This document shows positions 30,522 to 41,400 of a stretch of DNA of 64,000 nt, in pieces; position 1 is the first letter of the stretch; each line of letters starts with the position of its first letter. The position numbers were made by a program, and so were the translations under genes. The stretch covers positions 124,001 through 188,000 of the forward strand of contig SWBL01000011.1 of assembly GCA_024195585.1 (NCBI GenBank). The letters run 5' to 3'. The notes below the pieces were generated by a model. That model was not told where the DNA came from. It did no database searches and saw only the letters and a program-made list of their open reading frames with translations. Source of the DNA: Aureobasidium sp. EXF-3400. Lineage: Eukaryota; Ascomycota; Dothideomycetes; Dothideales; Saccotheciaceae.

Positions 30522-30824
30522 AGATGGAGGCGGGCATGCGCGCCTGGTTAGAATCCAAGGGAGCCAAAGAGTCTTCAACGGGGTTCGTCCGCTCTAAGGA
30601 AGGTCGTCCTATCGGACTACCAGGTAGCAACGATGAATCTGGAGGGACAGAAGGTCTCGCCAAGGAAGAGGAAGAGACAAGGATGGTGCTAATGGGGCGG
30701 TGAGGTTAGATGGAGAAGGGATGTACAATATGAGGAATTGCTTGGTCAAGAAACACTACGGTCGATAGAAGTGGCTTCAGAGTGGAGGCATATGCAAATG
30801 AAACATTGATTTCTCCCTCTTTCT

Positions 30825-31115
30825 TCAAGCACTAAGTCGAGCCGCATCGAGGAAGGGAAACACGGTCGCGGTGTACAGGAAGTCGCAGTCCAAAGTGTAC
30901 AAAGGCAAGAGCAACTCCTGAACCTCGGGCACGGGTGAAACGACGCAGAGATGAGTTCCCTTCTTTCCCTTCATATGAAGATCTACAACTTCCTCTGCTT
31001 CTGAAGCTGCTACACTTTGCAACAATGGGCGCCATGTATACCAGATCTGTTCCCAGATTTCGAATCTGTTTGTGCCACCAAGAGCTGAAAAGCCGCTGAC
31101 ATCAGCGAAGCTCAC
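30825..31115 (-). CDS. Possible small orphan gene, N-terminus unsettled
   Basis: The minus strand is open for 96 codons to a TAA-type stop at 30825, with believable composition (EIWEQIWYTWRPLLQS, VVSPVPEVQELLLPLY). The 5' end at 31115 is not an ATG. A possible small first exon with ATG at 31250 (MQGLFFR) and an intron of about 107 nt (GTGAAG..ACAG) would fit in frame. Without transcript support it may be chance. Confidence 0.35.
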   Translation of the reverse strand: MSFADVSGFSALGGTNRFEIWEQIWYTWRPLLQSVAASEAEEVVDLHMKGKKGTHLCVVSPVPEVQELLLPLYTLDCDFLYTATVFPFLDAARLSA

Positions 31116-31317
31116 TTTCCTGTTCGTCTTGTTTCCCTCACCATCTACGTTATTTCGAGCGCGGAAGGATTACAGGACTTTAAACGACGGCGCGAGAGAG
31201 GGGTAGTGCCTCGGCTGAGATCGACTTCACCTGAAGAACAACCCCTGCATGTGACCCCACCAATGCTCTTTCCTACTCGATGCAAAAGGCACGCTGGAAA
31301 GATACATACATTGCACA

Positions 31318-33303
31318 ATGGCTACAAGACTGGTGTCCTCATCCACTGCTGGATTCTTCCAAGAGTTACCGGTCGTGCTACCACTGTACACCACCTCAGA
31401 CCAGGAAACAATCAACACAAGACCCAACGCGGCAGATGTGATTTCAGACGACAAAGCGTTCGCCAGAGTTCTTGCACTCTACCTCCATCCAACAGCACAA
31501 CAGCCTCTTCAAGCAATTCACGATATGAGCCGGCTTTCCCTTCGTCCAGACGTTCTAGCCCATTCAGTCGATGCAGAAACCAATCATCCCAAACTGCGGC
31601 CATACAACACTTTTGGTCAAGAAAACAAGAATGACCCGCTGTGGACTACTGCGGGTTGGAAAGCGCTCAAGGCTATATACCAGGAGAATGGTCTGATCAG
31701 CGTCGCTTACGATGCAACGAACCAAGACTGGAACAGACGTGTCCATCAGTTCGCCCTGAACCAAACTTACATCTGTACGGGAACGCTGACAGGCTGTCCC
31801 ATGGCCATGAGCGATGGTGCGGCAAAGCTCCTTCAGGGCCATCTTGACAAGCCAGATGGGGATCAATCTGGTTTGAACAAAGTCGTAAACGAAGCATATC
31901 GAAGACTCATCTCTAACAATCCGAGTGAAGCTTGGACAGCAGGACAATGGATGACTGAGCGCTCTGGCGGCAGTGATGTCAGCGGTACCGAAACCTATGC
32001 AAGGAGACTCAATGATTCAGAACTGGTGGAGGAGTACAGAAAAGGTCGAGTCCTCGATGCACATGGCATGCCTCTTGGCCCATGGTATATCACTGGCTTC
32101 AAATGGTTTAGTAGCGCTACCGACTCCGATATGACGATGATGCTTGCTCAAACTGACAGTGGTCTCTCATTATTCTACGCACCCACGCGTCGCCGTGCAC
32201 CCTCGATAGCCAATGCTCTTCCTGCTTCCGAACTCAATGGCATCCGCATCCAGCGGCTCAAGGACAAGCTTGGCACAAAATCACTTCCCACAGCAGAGCT
32301 CGAACTCAAGGGCGTTCGCGCATACCTCATCGGCGAAGAAGGACGCGGTGTGAATGAGATCTCTGCTGTTCTTAACATGACGCGTTTGTACACTGCACAC
32401 GCCGGCGTTGGCTACTGGGCACGCGGGTTGCAAGTCTGTCGCGCTCACGCACGCGTTCGAAAGGTACGAGGTGGGCTCCTTCAAGACAATCCCGCACATC
32501 TGAGATGGATGGCTAGCGAGACGGTAAAGTATACGGCAGCTACATATTTCGCTTTCTTTGGCATTGCAATGTACGGCGCCATGGAACAAAATTCAGACAA
32601 AGTGGTTGGCAGCACCAAAGCTTTTTCCTTGGTTCCTTCGGCCAAGGACGAACTGGCCATTCTACTGCGTCTTTTGACTCCAGTGATGAAGAGTCAGATT
32701 ACATTAGCAAGCGTAGCAGGTCTCAGGGAATCCATGGAATGTTTGGGTGGCGTCGGATATTGTGAGAATAATGAAGACGGCGGCCTCATGAACATCTCTA
32801 GAGTTTTTCGAGATGCACAATCTGGACCCATCTGGGAAGGCACCGTGAGCGTCATGGCCGAAGACGTGGTCAGGATTCTCACAGACAAGCGCATCGGGGG
32901 AGGCAAGATCATTCAGACAGTATATGCTCCTTGGGTTCGCCGCATCCTAACGGCATGCAAACCGATATTCTCCAACTCGCTTGAGCTCGTACTAGTCAGA
33001 CTCACGGCGTTGGAAAACATGGTCAAGATCATCGACAAAGAGTACCTATTATTCCAGGGACGCGAATTGCTGCAACATCTTGAATGGGTGACTTGTGCAG
33101 TGTTGCTCATGTTTGATGCTTGTACCGATGGAGATGAAATCGCTACTGAGATAGCGCGAAGGTGGGCAAGAAGCCATCCTATGAGTCCGACCGCGTATCA
33201 ACCACTGAGCGGAGCCAATTGGGCGGAAGCATCGAAGATGGACAAGAGAATATTCCTAGGCACCAGTGGAGTAGATTCAGGCAGGGCGACTACAAAGCTG
33301 TAG
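31318..33303 (+). CDS. AidB-like acyl-CoA dehydrogenase family flavoprotein
   Basis: Single exon, 661 residues. Follows the AidB/acyl-CoA dehydrogenase plan: middle domain with TAGQWMTERSGGSDVSGTET (FAD/substrate signature), LGTKSLPTAELELKGVRAYLIGEEGRG, then a helical C-terminal part with ECLGGVGYCENNEDGGLMNISRVFRDAQ and GPIWEGT. In E. coli AidB protects DNA during alkylation stress and is a flavoprotein with weak dehydrogenase activity; the fungal relatives' substrate is not known. The C-terminus after about residue 540 is an extra helical region, longer than ordinary short-chain acyl-CoA dehydrogenases (about 400). No peroxisomal SKL-type end (ends TKL, which resembles weak PTS1). The stop lies 18 nt from that of the convergent membrane gene. 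Confidence 0.88.
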   Translation: MATRLVSSSTAGFFQELPVVLPLYTTSDQETINTRPNAADVISDDKAFARVLALYLHPTAQQPLQAIHDMSRLSLRPDVLAHSVDAETNHPKLRPYNTFGQENKNDPLWTTAGWKALKAIYQENGLISVAYDATNQDWNRRVHQFALNQTYICTGTLTGCPMAMSDGAAKLLQGHLDKPDGDQSGLNKVVNEAYRRLISNNPSEAWTAGQWMTERSGGSDVSGTETYARRLNDSELVEEYRKGRVLDAHGMPLGPWYITGFKWFSSATDSDMTMMLAQTDSGLSLFYAPTRRRAPSIANALPASELNGIRIQRLKDKLGTKSLPTAELELKGVRAYLIGEEGRGVNEISAVLNMTRLYTAHAGVGYWARGLQVCRAHARVRKVRGGLLQDNPAHLRWMASETVKYTAATYFAFFGIAMYGAMEQNSDKVVGSTKAFSLVPSAKDELAILLRLLTPVMKSQITLASVAGLRESMECLGGVGYCENNEDGGLMNISRVFRDAQSGPIWEGTVSVMAEDVVRILTDKRIGGGKIIQTVYAPWVRRILTACKPIFSNSLELVLVRLTALENMVKIIDKEYLLFQGRELLQHLEWVTCAVLLMFDACTDGDEIATEIARRWARSHPMSPTAYQPLSGANWAEASKMDKRIFLGTSGVDSGRATTKL

Positions 33304-33321
33304 GAAGCATTACTAGTAAAA

Positions 33322-35485
33322 TTAGCAATATTTCGTTTTCCACCTCAGCGTAAATCTCCTCTTCCGCCACTCATCATTTTCGTCGCATTCCCTCAATGAA
33401 ATTCTCTCCATCCCCGTTGCATCATCTGCACGTACTTCGTAAGTCAGAGGCTGTAGCTTTTGGATTGCCTTCTCAAGTTCAACTTCGGTATACCCTCCAG
33501 TATCATGACCGAGCCTATCTTGCAAAGCCGATGCCAAATCGAGTACCGCACGCCAAGGCCCCATGGCACCACGTTTCTGCAAGGTTTCGCCTAAAGTGTA
33601 GGTACGATTAGCATGATCTCACAAACTAGGACGGGTAGGAACACCATGACTTTGCTAGGTGATTGTACCCAATTCTGCCAGACGCCGCCCAGGACGGTGT
33701 TTTGATGAACACCGTACGGGCCTTGCGAACAACAGACTGAGACAAGATGCCAGCGCTAGTCATGGTGTTTGTACCTTCGACTTAACTCACTCTTGATCTC
33801 GACGAGAAGCCAGAGTGCTGCGGTCACGAGGAGCCAGATGCTGTTGACCGAGGTAAGGAGGATGGTGTATTGATACGAGAAGCCCTGTTTCGGCACAACG
33901 TTCAGTTTCGTTCTGTCTTGTTTCACTGTCATTGATGTCCATACACTTACCCATGCATAATCTGTTGAAGGCAGGCAACGAAAGTTGTTCTCGTCTGTCC
34001 ACCACGTCGTATTGGGAGTGTAATTTGGCAGCTGAAATAGGTCTTGGAGCCCAAGCATATAGCGATTCAGACACGACGAGGAAGGGTATTTGGTGAGCAG
34101 TTTCTGGCGCGTAGGATCTGTGGCTCGGTAGTCACCAGATGCAAACCAATCACCTCCGAACTCGAGATCAAAGTAAGCCTCAGCGTAGAACATGCCCATC
34201 TCGTCAACGTTGAGACACTGCTCGAAAAGCATAGTGCCATTCTTGCTATCAGAAGACGAGATTACAATTGCCGATGGAGGTAGTCCAATCTCCATAGACC
34301 AATCTGGCGAGATTGTGATGTTGTTTGGCATCGTGACATTCTCAGGAGGTTTGTGTTGAAGTATAGCATTGAGTATAGTATGCTGCACAGTATCGTTCAT
34401 GGTCCTTGTTTCCATCAGAGTACCATTGGGGAACTTGAGCTGTGACATAGCCAGCGAAATCAGTTTCGAGGGCTTTGGTGACAATGAATCAAGCACACTT
34501 ACCCACGTCATCTCACCCGTTATATATCCAGTCATCAGGTCGGCCATTGTCACAATGAACAGTAAGTATGCGATCGAAATGAGTATCCAAATGACGGCGA
34601 AAGTGTTGAATGGGCCTAGCTTGCCACGGTGTATCGTCTTAACAATAGGTCCACAACTCCACAAACTCGTGGTGGAGATAGCGAGAGCCGAGAAAGTCTC
34701 TGCAGACACACTCTGTCGCTCTATCAGGAGATAGAGTATTCCTGTGAACAAGCGGTAGCATATGAATGCCGCAAGAACTTGAAAACCACGGCCTGCGAGT
34801 ATATTCCATGCCAGATCTATGGTCTTTGCTGCAGCGAAGGAGATTTTGTCGAAGACGATGAGGTTGATGGCTACAATGGTTAGTTCAGCTGCCTGATACT
34901 CCAAATGGGTGGTGATATTGGTCTTACCGAGATCTCCAGGTGCACTTTTTGAAGCCTTGTTTGCGACTCTGTAAGACTGTTAGTAAGATCGAATATGATT
35001 GTTCTCATCAAAAACGCTTACGAGCAGTCATAATTGTAATACTCGGTCGTAAATTCAATCTGAGCCATTTGCTTGTGTGTAGTGGCGTACACTATTATAG
35101 GTACGACAGAGACAAGACAGACAAGGCTTGCTGCAGGTAAAATATACCGAGGATCGATGCGACTACTTGTATCCCTGGAAGATTTGTCACCGAAGCAGAA
35201 GGTGTTGCCTAGTCTAGATTCTGTAAATTCTCGGGGTGATAGATGCGAGTCTCTCGTTGTAGCAGTATTAACATGCTGAAGAACATGCTCTGACTTGGAC
35301 TGGTGTTCAATGAGTTGATATTGGTAAGAAGCGGGTGACACTTCTCGTTGCGCTTCTGTGTCTTCCATCGCAAAGGAGTTTTTTTGGTCCAAAGAGACCA
35401 GTCTGAATTTTGTGTAGGCCGAACCCGATGGCTGTGGAAATGTGATATGTGTGGACCAACGTTCAAGATAGAAGGCCGTGTTCAT
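33322..35485 (-). CDS. Six-exon fungal integral membrane protein (orphan family)
   Basis: Exons 35022-35485, 34928-34968, 34503-34870, 33951-34439, 33791-33884 and 33322-33590 give 574 residues, all junctions in phase with GT..AG ends (introns 53, 57, 63, 66, 200 nt). Start at 35485; a second ATG at 35368 is possible. One N-terminal membrane span (ILPAASLVCLVSVVPIIV) is followed by SAPGDL, the block KTIDLAWNILAGRGFQ, two or more spans (AVIWILISIAYLLFIVT), a large outer loop with several N-glycosylation sites (NGT, NVT, NIT, NTT), a further span (TILLTSVNSIWLLVTAALWLL) and a soluble tail QKRGAMGPWRAVLDLASAL. The same block order occurs in many uncharacterised dothideomycete membrane proteins. 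The last intron (33591-33790) was fixed by the GPWRAVLDLA tail and a GCTAATC branch. Function unknown. Confidence 0.75.
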
Positions 35486-36031
35486 TCAGTGACGGCCAGG
35501 ATTGTCCGTTGTTCAAGTTTCCAGGATGATATGTTCAACCTGGACATTGTGTTACCTTATAATAGCACAGTTCATGCAGCATGACATGGCTGACATGTTC
35601 GTCAATTTGTGCGGGGGCTGTGTCCATCGTAGGATTGCATCCGACTTTGCAGGCTGGCAGGATCACTAACGTAGAACATCCGTCGTCACTCTGCGAGATG
35701 GAAGTGCAATGCCAGTCATATTACAAGACAAAAAACAATGGTTGTAAGTCGTTGACGAGGGAAGAAAGTGTCCAAAACTCGAGCATCGCTCAAGTTGTAG
35801 TTGTATAGAAGCAACAACGACTCTTTGTCGGCAGGAAGGTGCATTCTGTGGCGTCTGCAGTTAATCTGGGGATGCATGTGTGGACGAAAAAGAGACTGAC
35901 AGAACTTGTCTTGCAAGGAACAATTGAAGAGATTGGCATGATCAAGATAGTCATTGATTTTATACCTACATATCCTGTTCCTCATCATCTGTCCTCTTTT
36001 TCGTTTTCGTTATTGCATTACAAGAATCCGT
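35486..36031. other. Intergenic stretch between the membrane gene and GluRS
   Basis: Promoter of the membrane gene and the 3' flank of the glutamyl-tRNA synthetase gene. Short frames here carry no domain and no coding signal. Confidence 0.5.
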
Positions 36032-37957
36032 CTATTTACCACCCTTGCCAGTAGGGATCTGGAAGAAGACAGCAGGCTCACCGTTCTTGAAAGCCTTGTC
36101 AACTCTGTAGAAGCCTTTACGGTCGAACTGCATGATATCATCAACCTTGAGGTCGGCAACGTTGCAGTCAGCCAAGCACTCGGTAAGGGTCGAAGTGTTA
36201 GGGTTCAAGAACTTCTCAAAGTCATCTTCCTCCTCGAGCTTGTCCTTTGTGAGCAGGTAATCGAACTCGTAGAGCTTGACTGGGATGAGCTCCTGATCGG
36301 TGGAGAGCCAAGTGACCTTCTTGGAGGTCTTCTTGACGTCACCTTGGAGGTGAAGCTCGAGTTCCATGGATGAGATGGGAGCGTTGCCGCTGAGAGTGGC
36401 GAGAGGAGACTTGAGTGCGTCGACGACGGTGGTGGACTTGGACTTAACAATGGCGTTGCCCCAGTTCATAAGAGTAATCTCCTCACCCTCGGCGAAGGAG
36501 GCGGCGTCAACCTGGTCAAGGAGAATGTTCTTGCTGAAGACGACCTTCTTCTGACCAACAGCGGGGTTCTTGGCGTGCAAGTCCTTCATGTCGGTGTGAG
36601 TGGCGGGAGCACCAGTAACAGTAACGGTGACCTTGTCCTTGGTGTCGATGGCAGTGTAACGACCGGCGATAGGGTCAATGTACTTCTTGTTGGTAGCCCA
36701 AATCTTGGTCCAATCCATCAAGGTGATAGACTTGGAAGGACCCTGGGAGAGGATGAACTCCTGAAGAGCAGGAACGGTCATACCACGACGACGGATACCC
36801 CTGACGGTAGGCATACGGGGGTCGTCCCAACCCCAAACATCGCCCTTGTCGACGATCTTTGTCAGCTTGCGCTTGGACAAGAAGGTGCGGACGAAGGCCA
36901 TGCGGGCAAAGTTCCAGTTGTAGACGTGGCGCAAGTCCATAGCCTTGAGCATCCACTGGAACTGAGCATCACGGTCGTTGTACTCGGTAGTACGGAGTGC
37001 GTGAGTGACACCCTCGACGGCATCAACGACGGGGCAAGCAAAGTCGTAGGTGGGGTAGATCTTCCAGGTGTCGCCGGTACGGTGGTGAGGCTGGGGGTTG
37101 CAACGGTAGATAACAGGGTCGCGCATGGCACCGTTGGGGTCCTGCATGTTGATCTTTGCACGGACGAACCAGGTAGTGCCCTCGGGAGTGCCCTTCTTCA
37201 TCTCGTCGAAGTGTGCAAGGTTGTCCTCAATAGAGTCGTTGCGGTGCTTCGAGTCGACCTTGTTCATGCGCTCGTCGCGAAGGATTTCCTGAGGAGTGTT
37301 GTCGGCATAGGCGTGACCGCTCTTGATCATCTTAACACAAGCATCGTACAGCTCCTGGAAGTAGTCGGAAGTGTGGGTAACCTGGTCGGGCTTGATTCCC
37401 ATGAGCTCCAGATCCTTGACAATCGAGTCCTCGAACTCTTGCTTCTCGTTGGAGGGGTTGGTGTCGTCGAATCTCAGGATCATCTTGCCCTGGTACTTCT
37501 TGTGGGCGAAGTAGTCGTTGAGCAGAGCAGCCTTTGCGTGACCGATGTGAAGGTAGCCTGAAGGCTCGGGAGGGAAACGAGTAACGACACCCTTGTCGGT
37601 GCCCTCGAGACCAATGTCGTAGTTGCCCTGGTCTGCCTTGCCCTCGGCCTTCTTGGCCATCTCCTTGCCACGGCTGGCCAGCTCGACCACGGGACGCTCC
37701 GTTTCCTCGATGAAGTTGAACCAGCGGCTGACATTGATGTAGAGACCCTGCTTGATGACGGACGAGTGGGCAATGCGGTTGCCGCGAATGGCCTTCCACA
37801 CGTCGAGGTCGGCGTCGGTGGCCGAGTAGCCAACAATGTAGGAGCGGAGGGTGAGGTGTGCGTCGAGCTCAGCAATGGGACCCTCGATCTGCTTGAGGTT
37901 GAGAGGCTTGAAGGCCTCTGCGCGCTTCTGCCATTCGGCGATTTGTGCTGCTGCCAT
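36032..37957 (-). CDS. GUS1: Glutamyl-tRNA synthetase, cytosolic
   Basis: Charges tRNA-Glu with glutamate in the cytosol. Single exon of 641 residues from ATG 37957; the upstream open frame lacks ATG. An N-terminal GST-like region (about residues 1-115) is the part that docks to Arc1 and MetRS in yeast. The Rossmann catalytic core has the HIGH signature in RFPPEPSGYLHIGHAKAAL (about residues 125-150) followed by RFDDTNPSNEKQEFEDSI, and the KMSKS counterpart FLSKRKLTKIV. The C-terminal anticodon-binding beta barrels (class Ic, eukaryotic/archaeal type: WLSTDQELIPVKLYEFDYL) distinguish it from mitochondrial GluRS. Ends GKGGK. No anomaly. Confidence 0.96.
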   Translation of the reverse strand: MAAAQIAEWQKRAEAFKPLNLKQIEGPIAELDAHLTLRSYIVGYSATDADLDVWKAIRGNRIAHSSVIKQGLYINVSRWFNFIEETERPVVELASRGKEMAKKAEGKADQGNYDIGLEGTDKGVVTRFPPEPSGYLHIGHAKAALLNDYFAHKKYQGKMILRFDDTNPSNEKQEFEDSIVKDLELMGIKPDQVTHTSDYFQELYDACVKMIKSGHAYADNTPQEILRDERMNKVDSKHRNDSIEDNLAHFDEMKKGTPEGTTWFVRAKINMQDPNGAMRDPVIYRCNPQPHHRTGDTWKIYPTYDFACPVVDAVEGVTHALRTTEYNDRDAQFQWMLKAMDLRHVYNWNFARMAFVRTFLSKRKLTKIVDKGDVWGWDDPRMPTVRGIRRRGMTVPALQEFILSQGPSKSITLMDWTKIWATNKKYIDPIAGRYTAIDTKDKVTVTVTGAPATHTDMKDLHAKNPAVGQKKVVFSKNILLDQVDAASFAEGEEITLMNWGNAIVKSKSTTVVDALKSPLATLSGNAPISSMELELHLQGDVKKTSKKVTWLSTDQELIPVKLYEFDYLLTKDKLEEEDDFEKFLNPNTSTLTECLADCNVADLKVDDIMQFDRKGFYRVDKAFKNGEPAVFFQIPTGKGGK

Positions 37958-38462
37958 TTTGTGTGTCTGTGACGAAACAAGTTCAATCGTGAATTTCAAT
38001 CACCAGAGCTCAACCCCGCCGCCTGTCCTGACTCATGCGCCAAGATTTCGGCTTCGGCTCGTCACCCTGACCGACCATGCCTATGCTCGACCGTCAACGC
38101 AAGCAGTCGTGTTTTGAGCTTCAGAAACAATTCAGTTGGTGAACATCTTTTCATGACTCTACTGACATTCCAGAAGATTAATTACTGAAGCTTCACACCG
38201 TTCCCAACTCAACATGAGTAGTTAGCGATGTGGGTTGTGAAAAAACCTCACTTGATTTAGACAAACTCACAATACGATATACACAAGTCATGAAGAAGGA
38301 ACAAGAACGGTATAATTACATGCAAGAAGAATTGGTTATCAAAAGCAACGAAAGCAAATCGCTAGGCACCTTTCCCCAACCCTTTCGCCTAGCGCTATGC
38401 ATGAAAGAAGTCCAAAACGAATCAAATGTTTCCATAAAACCAATATCACTGTCTCCTCCCCT
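37958..38462. other. Intergenic stretch between TRA1 and GluRS
   Basis: 3' end of TRA1 followed by the GluRS promoter, both read leftward. No other gene recognised. Confidence 0.55.
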
Positions 38463-41400
38463 CTATAGCCAAGCCTGCCACAGCGCATCAGTCGTGCACA
38501 GGTTCTTGGGCTCGGTAGCCTTGGCCACCAGGTCCAGCACGCTCTGACTGGCTGGCAAGTTCTTCGCATCAGGCTCCTTCGCCATAGCAACTGCCTTCTT
38601 GACAATGCCGGTAGCATTGCGGTAGACGTGCTCGCGCAATTCACCATCCTTGATGCTCTGCTTGTGCTGCTGCAGCGACCAGAAGTTCATTTCGTCACGA
38701 ATGAAGATGCTCAGTTGGCCCTCCAAGTCTGACGTATTGCTCTCGGTCTCGTCTTGGTTGTTGCCTCCGTTGCCTGAGTTGGTCGGTGTAGGAACGGCGG
38801 GTGGAGTAGACGTGGTAGGCGAAGAAGACGAGTCGGTCAGACAGCGAGCGATGGCCATCAGAGCGGCGACGAAAATGCCCTCGGTATGAATCGGTCCCAT
38901 CAAGGTCTGTAGGTTGGGAGTAAGACGGAAAGGCACTGCTTCAGGGTTGTGGAAGTATGGCTTGGCGGCAGCCATTGCAGGAACCAACTCTGATCCCCAG
39001 ATATTGCCAGTACCCCGCGAGATAGACATCTTGTGAGGATAGCGCATTGTCATGTGCATGGTGAATGTGATGAATGTAAGAGCAGCCAACTGTGCAGAGA
39101 ACTGGCGACGGAACAGCCAGAGCGAGTCGTATGAAGGGTACGTCTGCTGGAAGTAGTCCTGAACGATATCGTTCGGAACATACTTCTCTTGAATTGCGTT
39201 GAAAGTCTCGAGGCGAATGCTTGCAGCCTGCTCAGGTTTTTGCTGGAACCAACGATCAGTATCACGCTCTGTTGCCTTGCTGTTGGGTTTGCTTACCGGT
39301 GTCAAGGCACGGAGCTTGTCGATTTGGAACAAGACTGGGTCGTCCTTGTTGATGCCATTACGGCGACAATAATCTTCGTAGATTCCTTGCAAACTGATGT
39401 ACGAAGCATCATCCTGAACCATACGAATGCCGGGAGACAAAGGAATCATCAGCGGCAAGTGGAACTGCAAGTTGCGGCGTCTGCTCTCCTTCTTCTTCGC
39501 CAGTATGCTGTTGAAGATTCTGAACAATTGCGAAACTCTCTCCTCGCGTCTGCTGTGCCTGGCTGTGGGATGCTGGATGGCAAATGGATGTACACTTCCA
39601 TCATGACCGCGAATGGTAAGTCTCCTATGACAACCAGTAACGCCTCTGACGAGCTCAACATCAGGCAAGAATCGCTCGATTCTGACAAAGTCTTGGTTCT
39701 TGTCACGATGTTGCAGGTACTGCCCAGGCACCTCGACTTCGTCAAACTTCAAGAAGCGGAATTCAGCCAGATGAGTGGTTTGTTCGAGATGCCACTTGGA
39801 CGTTCTACGATCAAGCTTCTCTTCGAATCGGTCTCTCCATCTGCGTAACTTGGCAATGTATTCGAACATTGATGGCTTCTTGGTCACAAAGTCGGCTTCG
39901 AATGACTTGCGAATGTGAGCTGGCAAGATAGATTCTGCGAATCTAGTAATGTTGGCCTCGGTCGAAGGCGGCAGGTTCACACCTTGAGCGTATGAAGTTG
40001 GGTATCTGCCGACATATGCCAAGCCGTCATTCAACAAAGCGACAATAAGACGGTAGGCATCCTCATCCAGAGTACACTTGAAATACTTCTGGACCTGGTC
40101 AACCATAGTCTCCATGGACAGAGCCAACAGAGGGAATGCCGTCTTGAGCGTCTGGGTGAGTTCTTCAGTGTGGTCCCATGGCTTCTTGGGCTTGGCCGGC
40201 TCGGGCACTTCAGGCTTTGGAGCTTGGTTTGCATCTTGACCTTCGACTTTGGGCTGAGGAGTGGCACTGGCGGTATCTCCGTTGGGCTTGGTCTCTGACT
40301 TGGCGCCTTCAGCTGGTGTAGCACCACCAGATTGTTTGGCTCGAGCCTGCCTCTCTCTAGCTTCCTTCTGCTCTTGACTTCGCTTGATGACCGACATATC
40401 TTCACGGCTGGTACGTAGCTGGAAATAGAGTGCTTGAGGGTAAGTCTTTGCGAGCTTGCTCAGGATGCCATGAGCAATGTTGGCCTCGCTAGGGGTACGA
40501 GACAAGTTGTTGAGCAACTGAGGAATGAAAGTGATCCAGTACCACACAGGAGTTTCTCCCTTAAAGTTCTCGAATGCCTTCGCAAGCGTGTTGTCTGCAT
40601 CGTCCAAACTGAGAAGCCAGAGAATTCTGCTGAGAAGCTTTCTCGACTTGGCACTCTTGTACTGGCCAGCGGCTTCAAGGTAGCAACTGATGGCAGCACT
40701 GGCCTTATCGATGCTCTCTTCAGGCTTCTCCTTGAATAGCATGTCGTTGTATCTGCCCCATTCACTCCATGCCTTTGGAAGCTTGATGTCGAAGTAGAGA
40801 GCAGTACCGAATGCATCGTTGGCTTCTTCCTTGTGGTTGAGCTTGGCCAAGAACATGCCCTTGAGTGTGTAGAACTCTGCCTTCTGTTGAGCACCAAAGT
40901 AGTTAAGATTGGTGTTATTGATGACGTCCAAGCCACTGGTGAGCTCGTTGCGGTTCTGGTAACAGCACTTGGCCTGCTCTCTTAGCTTGAGGAAAGCTTC
41001 TTGGATCTCGATGTTGGGAAGAGTGTAGATCCTGCTGAGTTGAGTGATACAGACATCAGGCATCTGATGCTTACGAGCGACATGTGCAAAGCGATTAATA
41101 ATCCAAGCAGTCTCGTGGTAACCACGGTAAGCATAAGACTGACCAGTGGCATTGCCTTGATTCGTCGATGGCAGTAGTGTCAGGTACGTTCTGTTGATCA
41201 GCTGGAAGATGTGTTGACGCCAGGTGACCAAGTCCTGCCACGAGTTGATGTCGTCCCAGAAGTTAGGTAGCCTGTCTCTCCAAGTGCCAAGAAGCAGCTT
41301 GAGCTCTTGACTCTTGACATCAAGGTTGGCAGAGGTGGTTTGAGCCAGACTGCTGCAGATTACGCTCGCATCGTGCAGTTCCACCAAGTTTTGGAAGTTC

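Noticed and set aside
33756..33790. C-terminus SELSRRYKHHD as the true end of the membrane protein
   Set aside because: The sequence starts with a perfect GTGAGT donor, and splicing from there to 33590 yields the family tail GPWRAVLDLA in frame.
36575..37561. 328-codon plus-strand open frame
   Set aside because: Antisense shadow of the GluRS gene, produced by its strong third-base bias.
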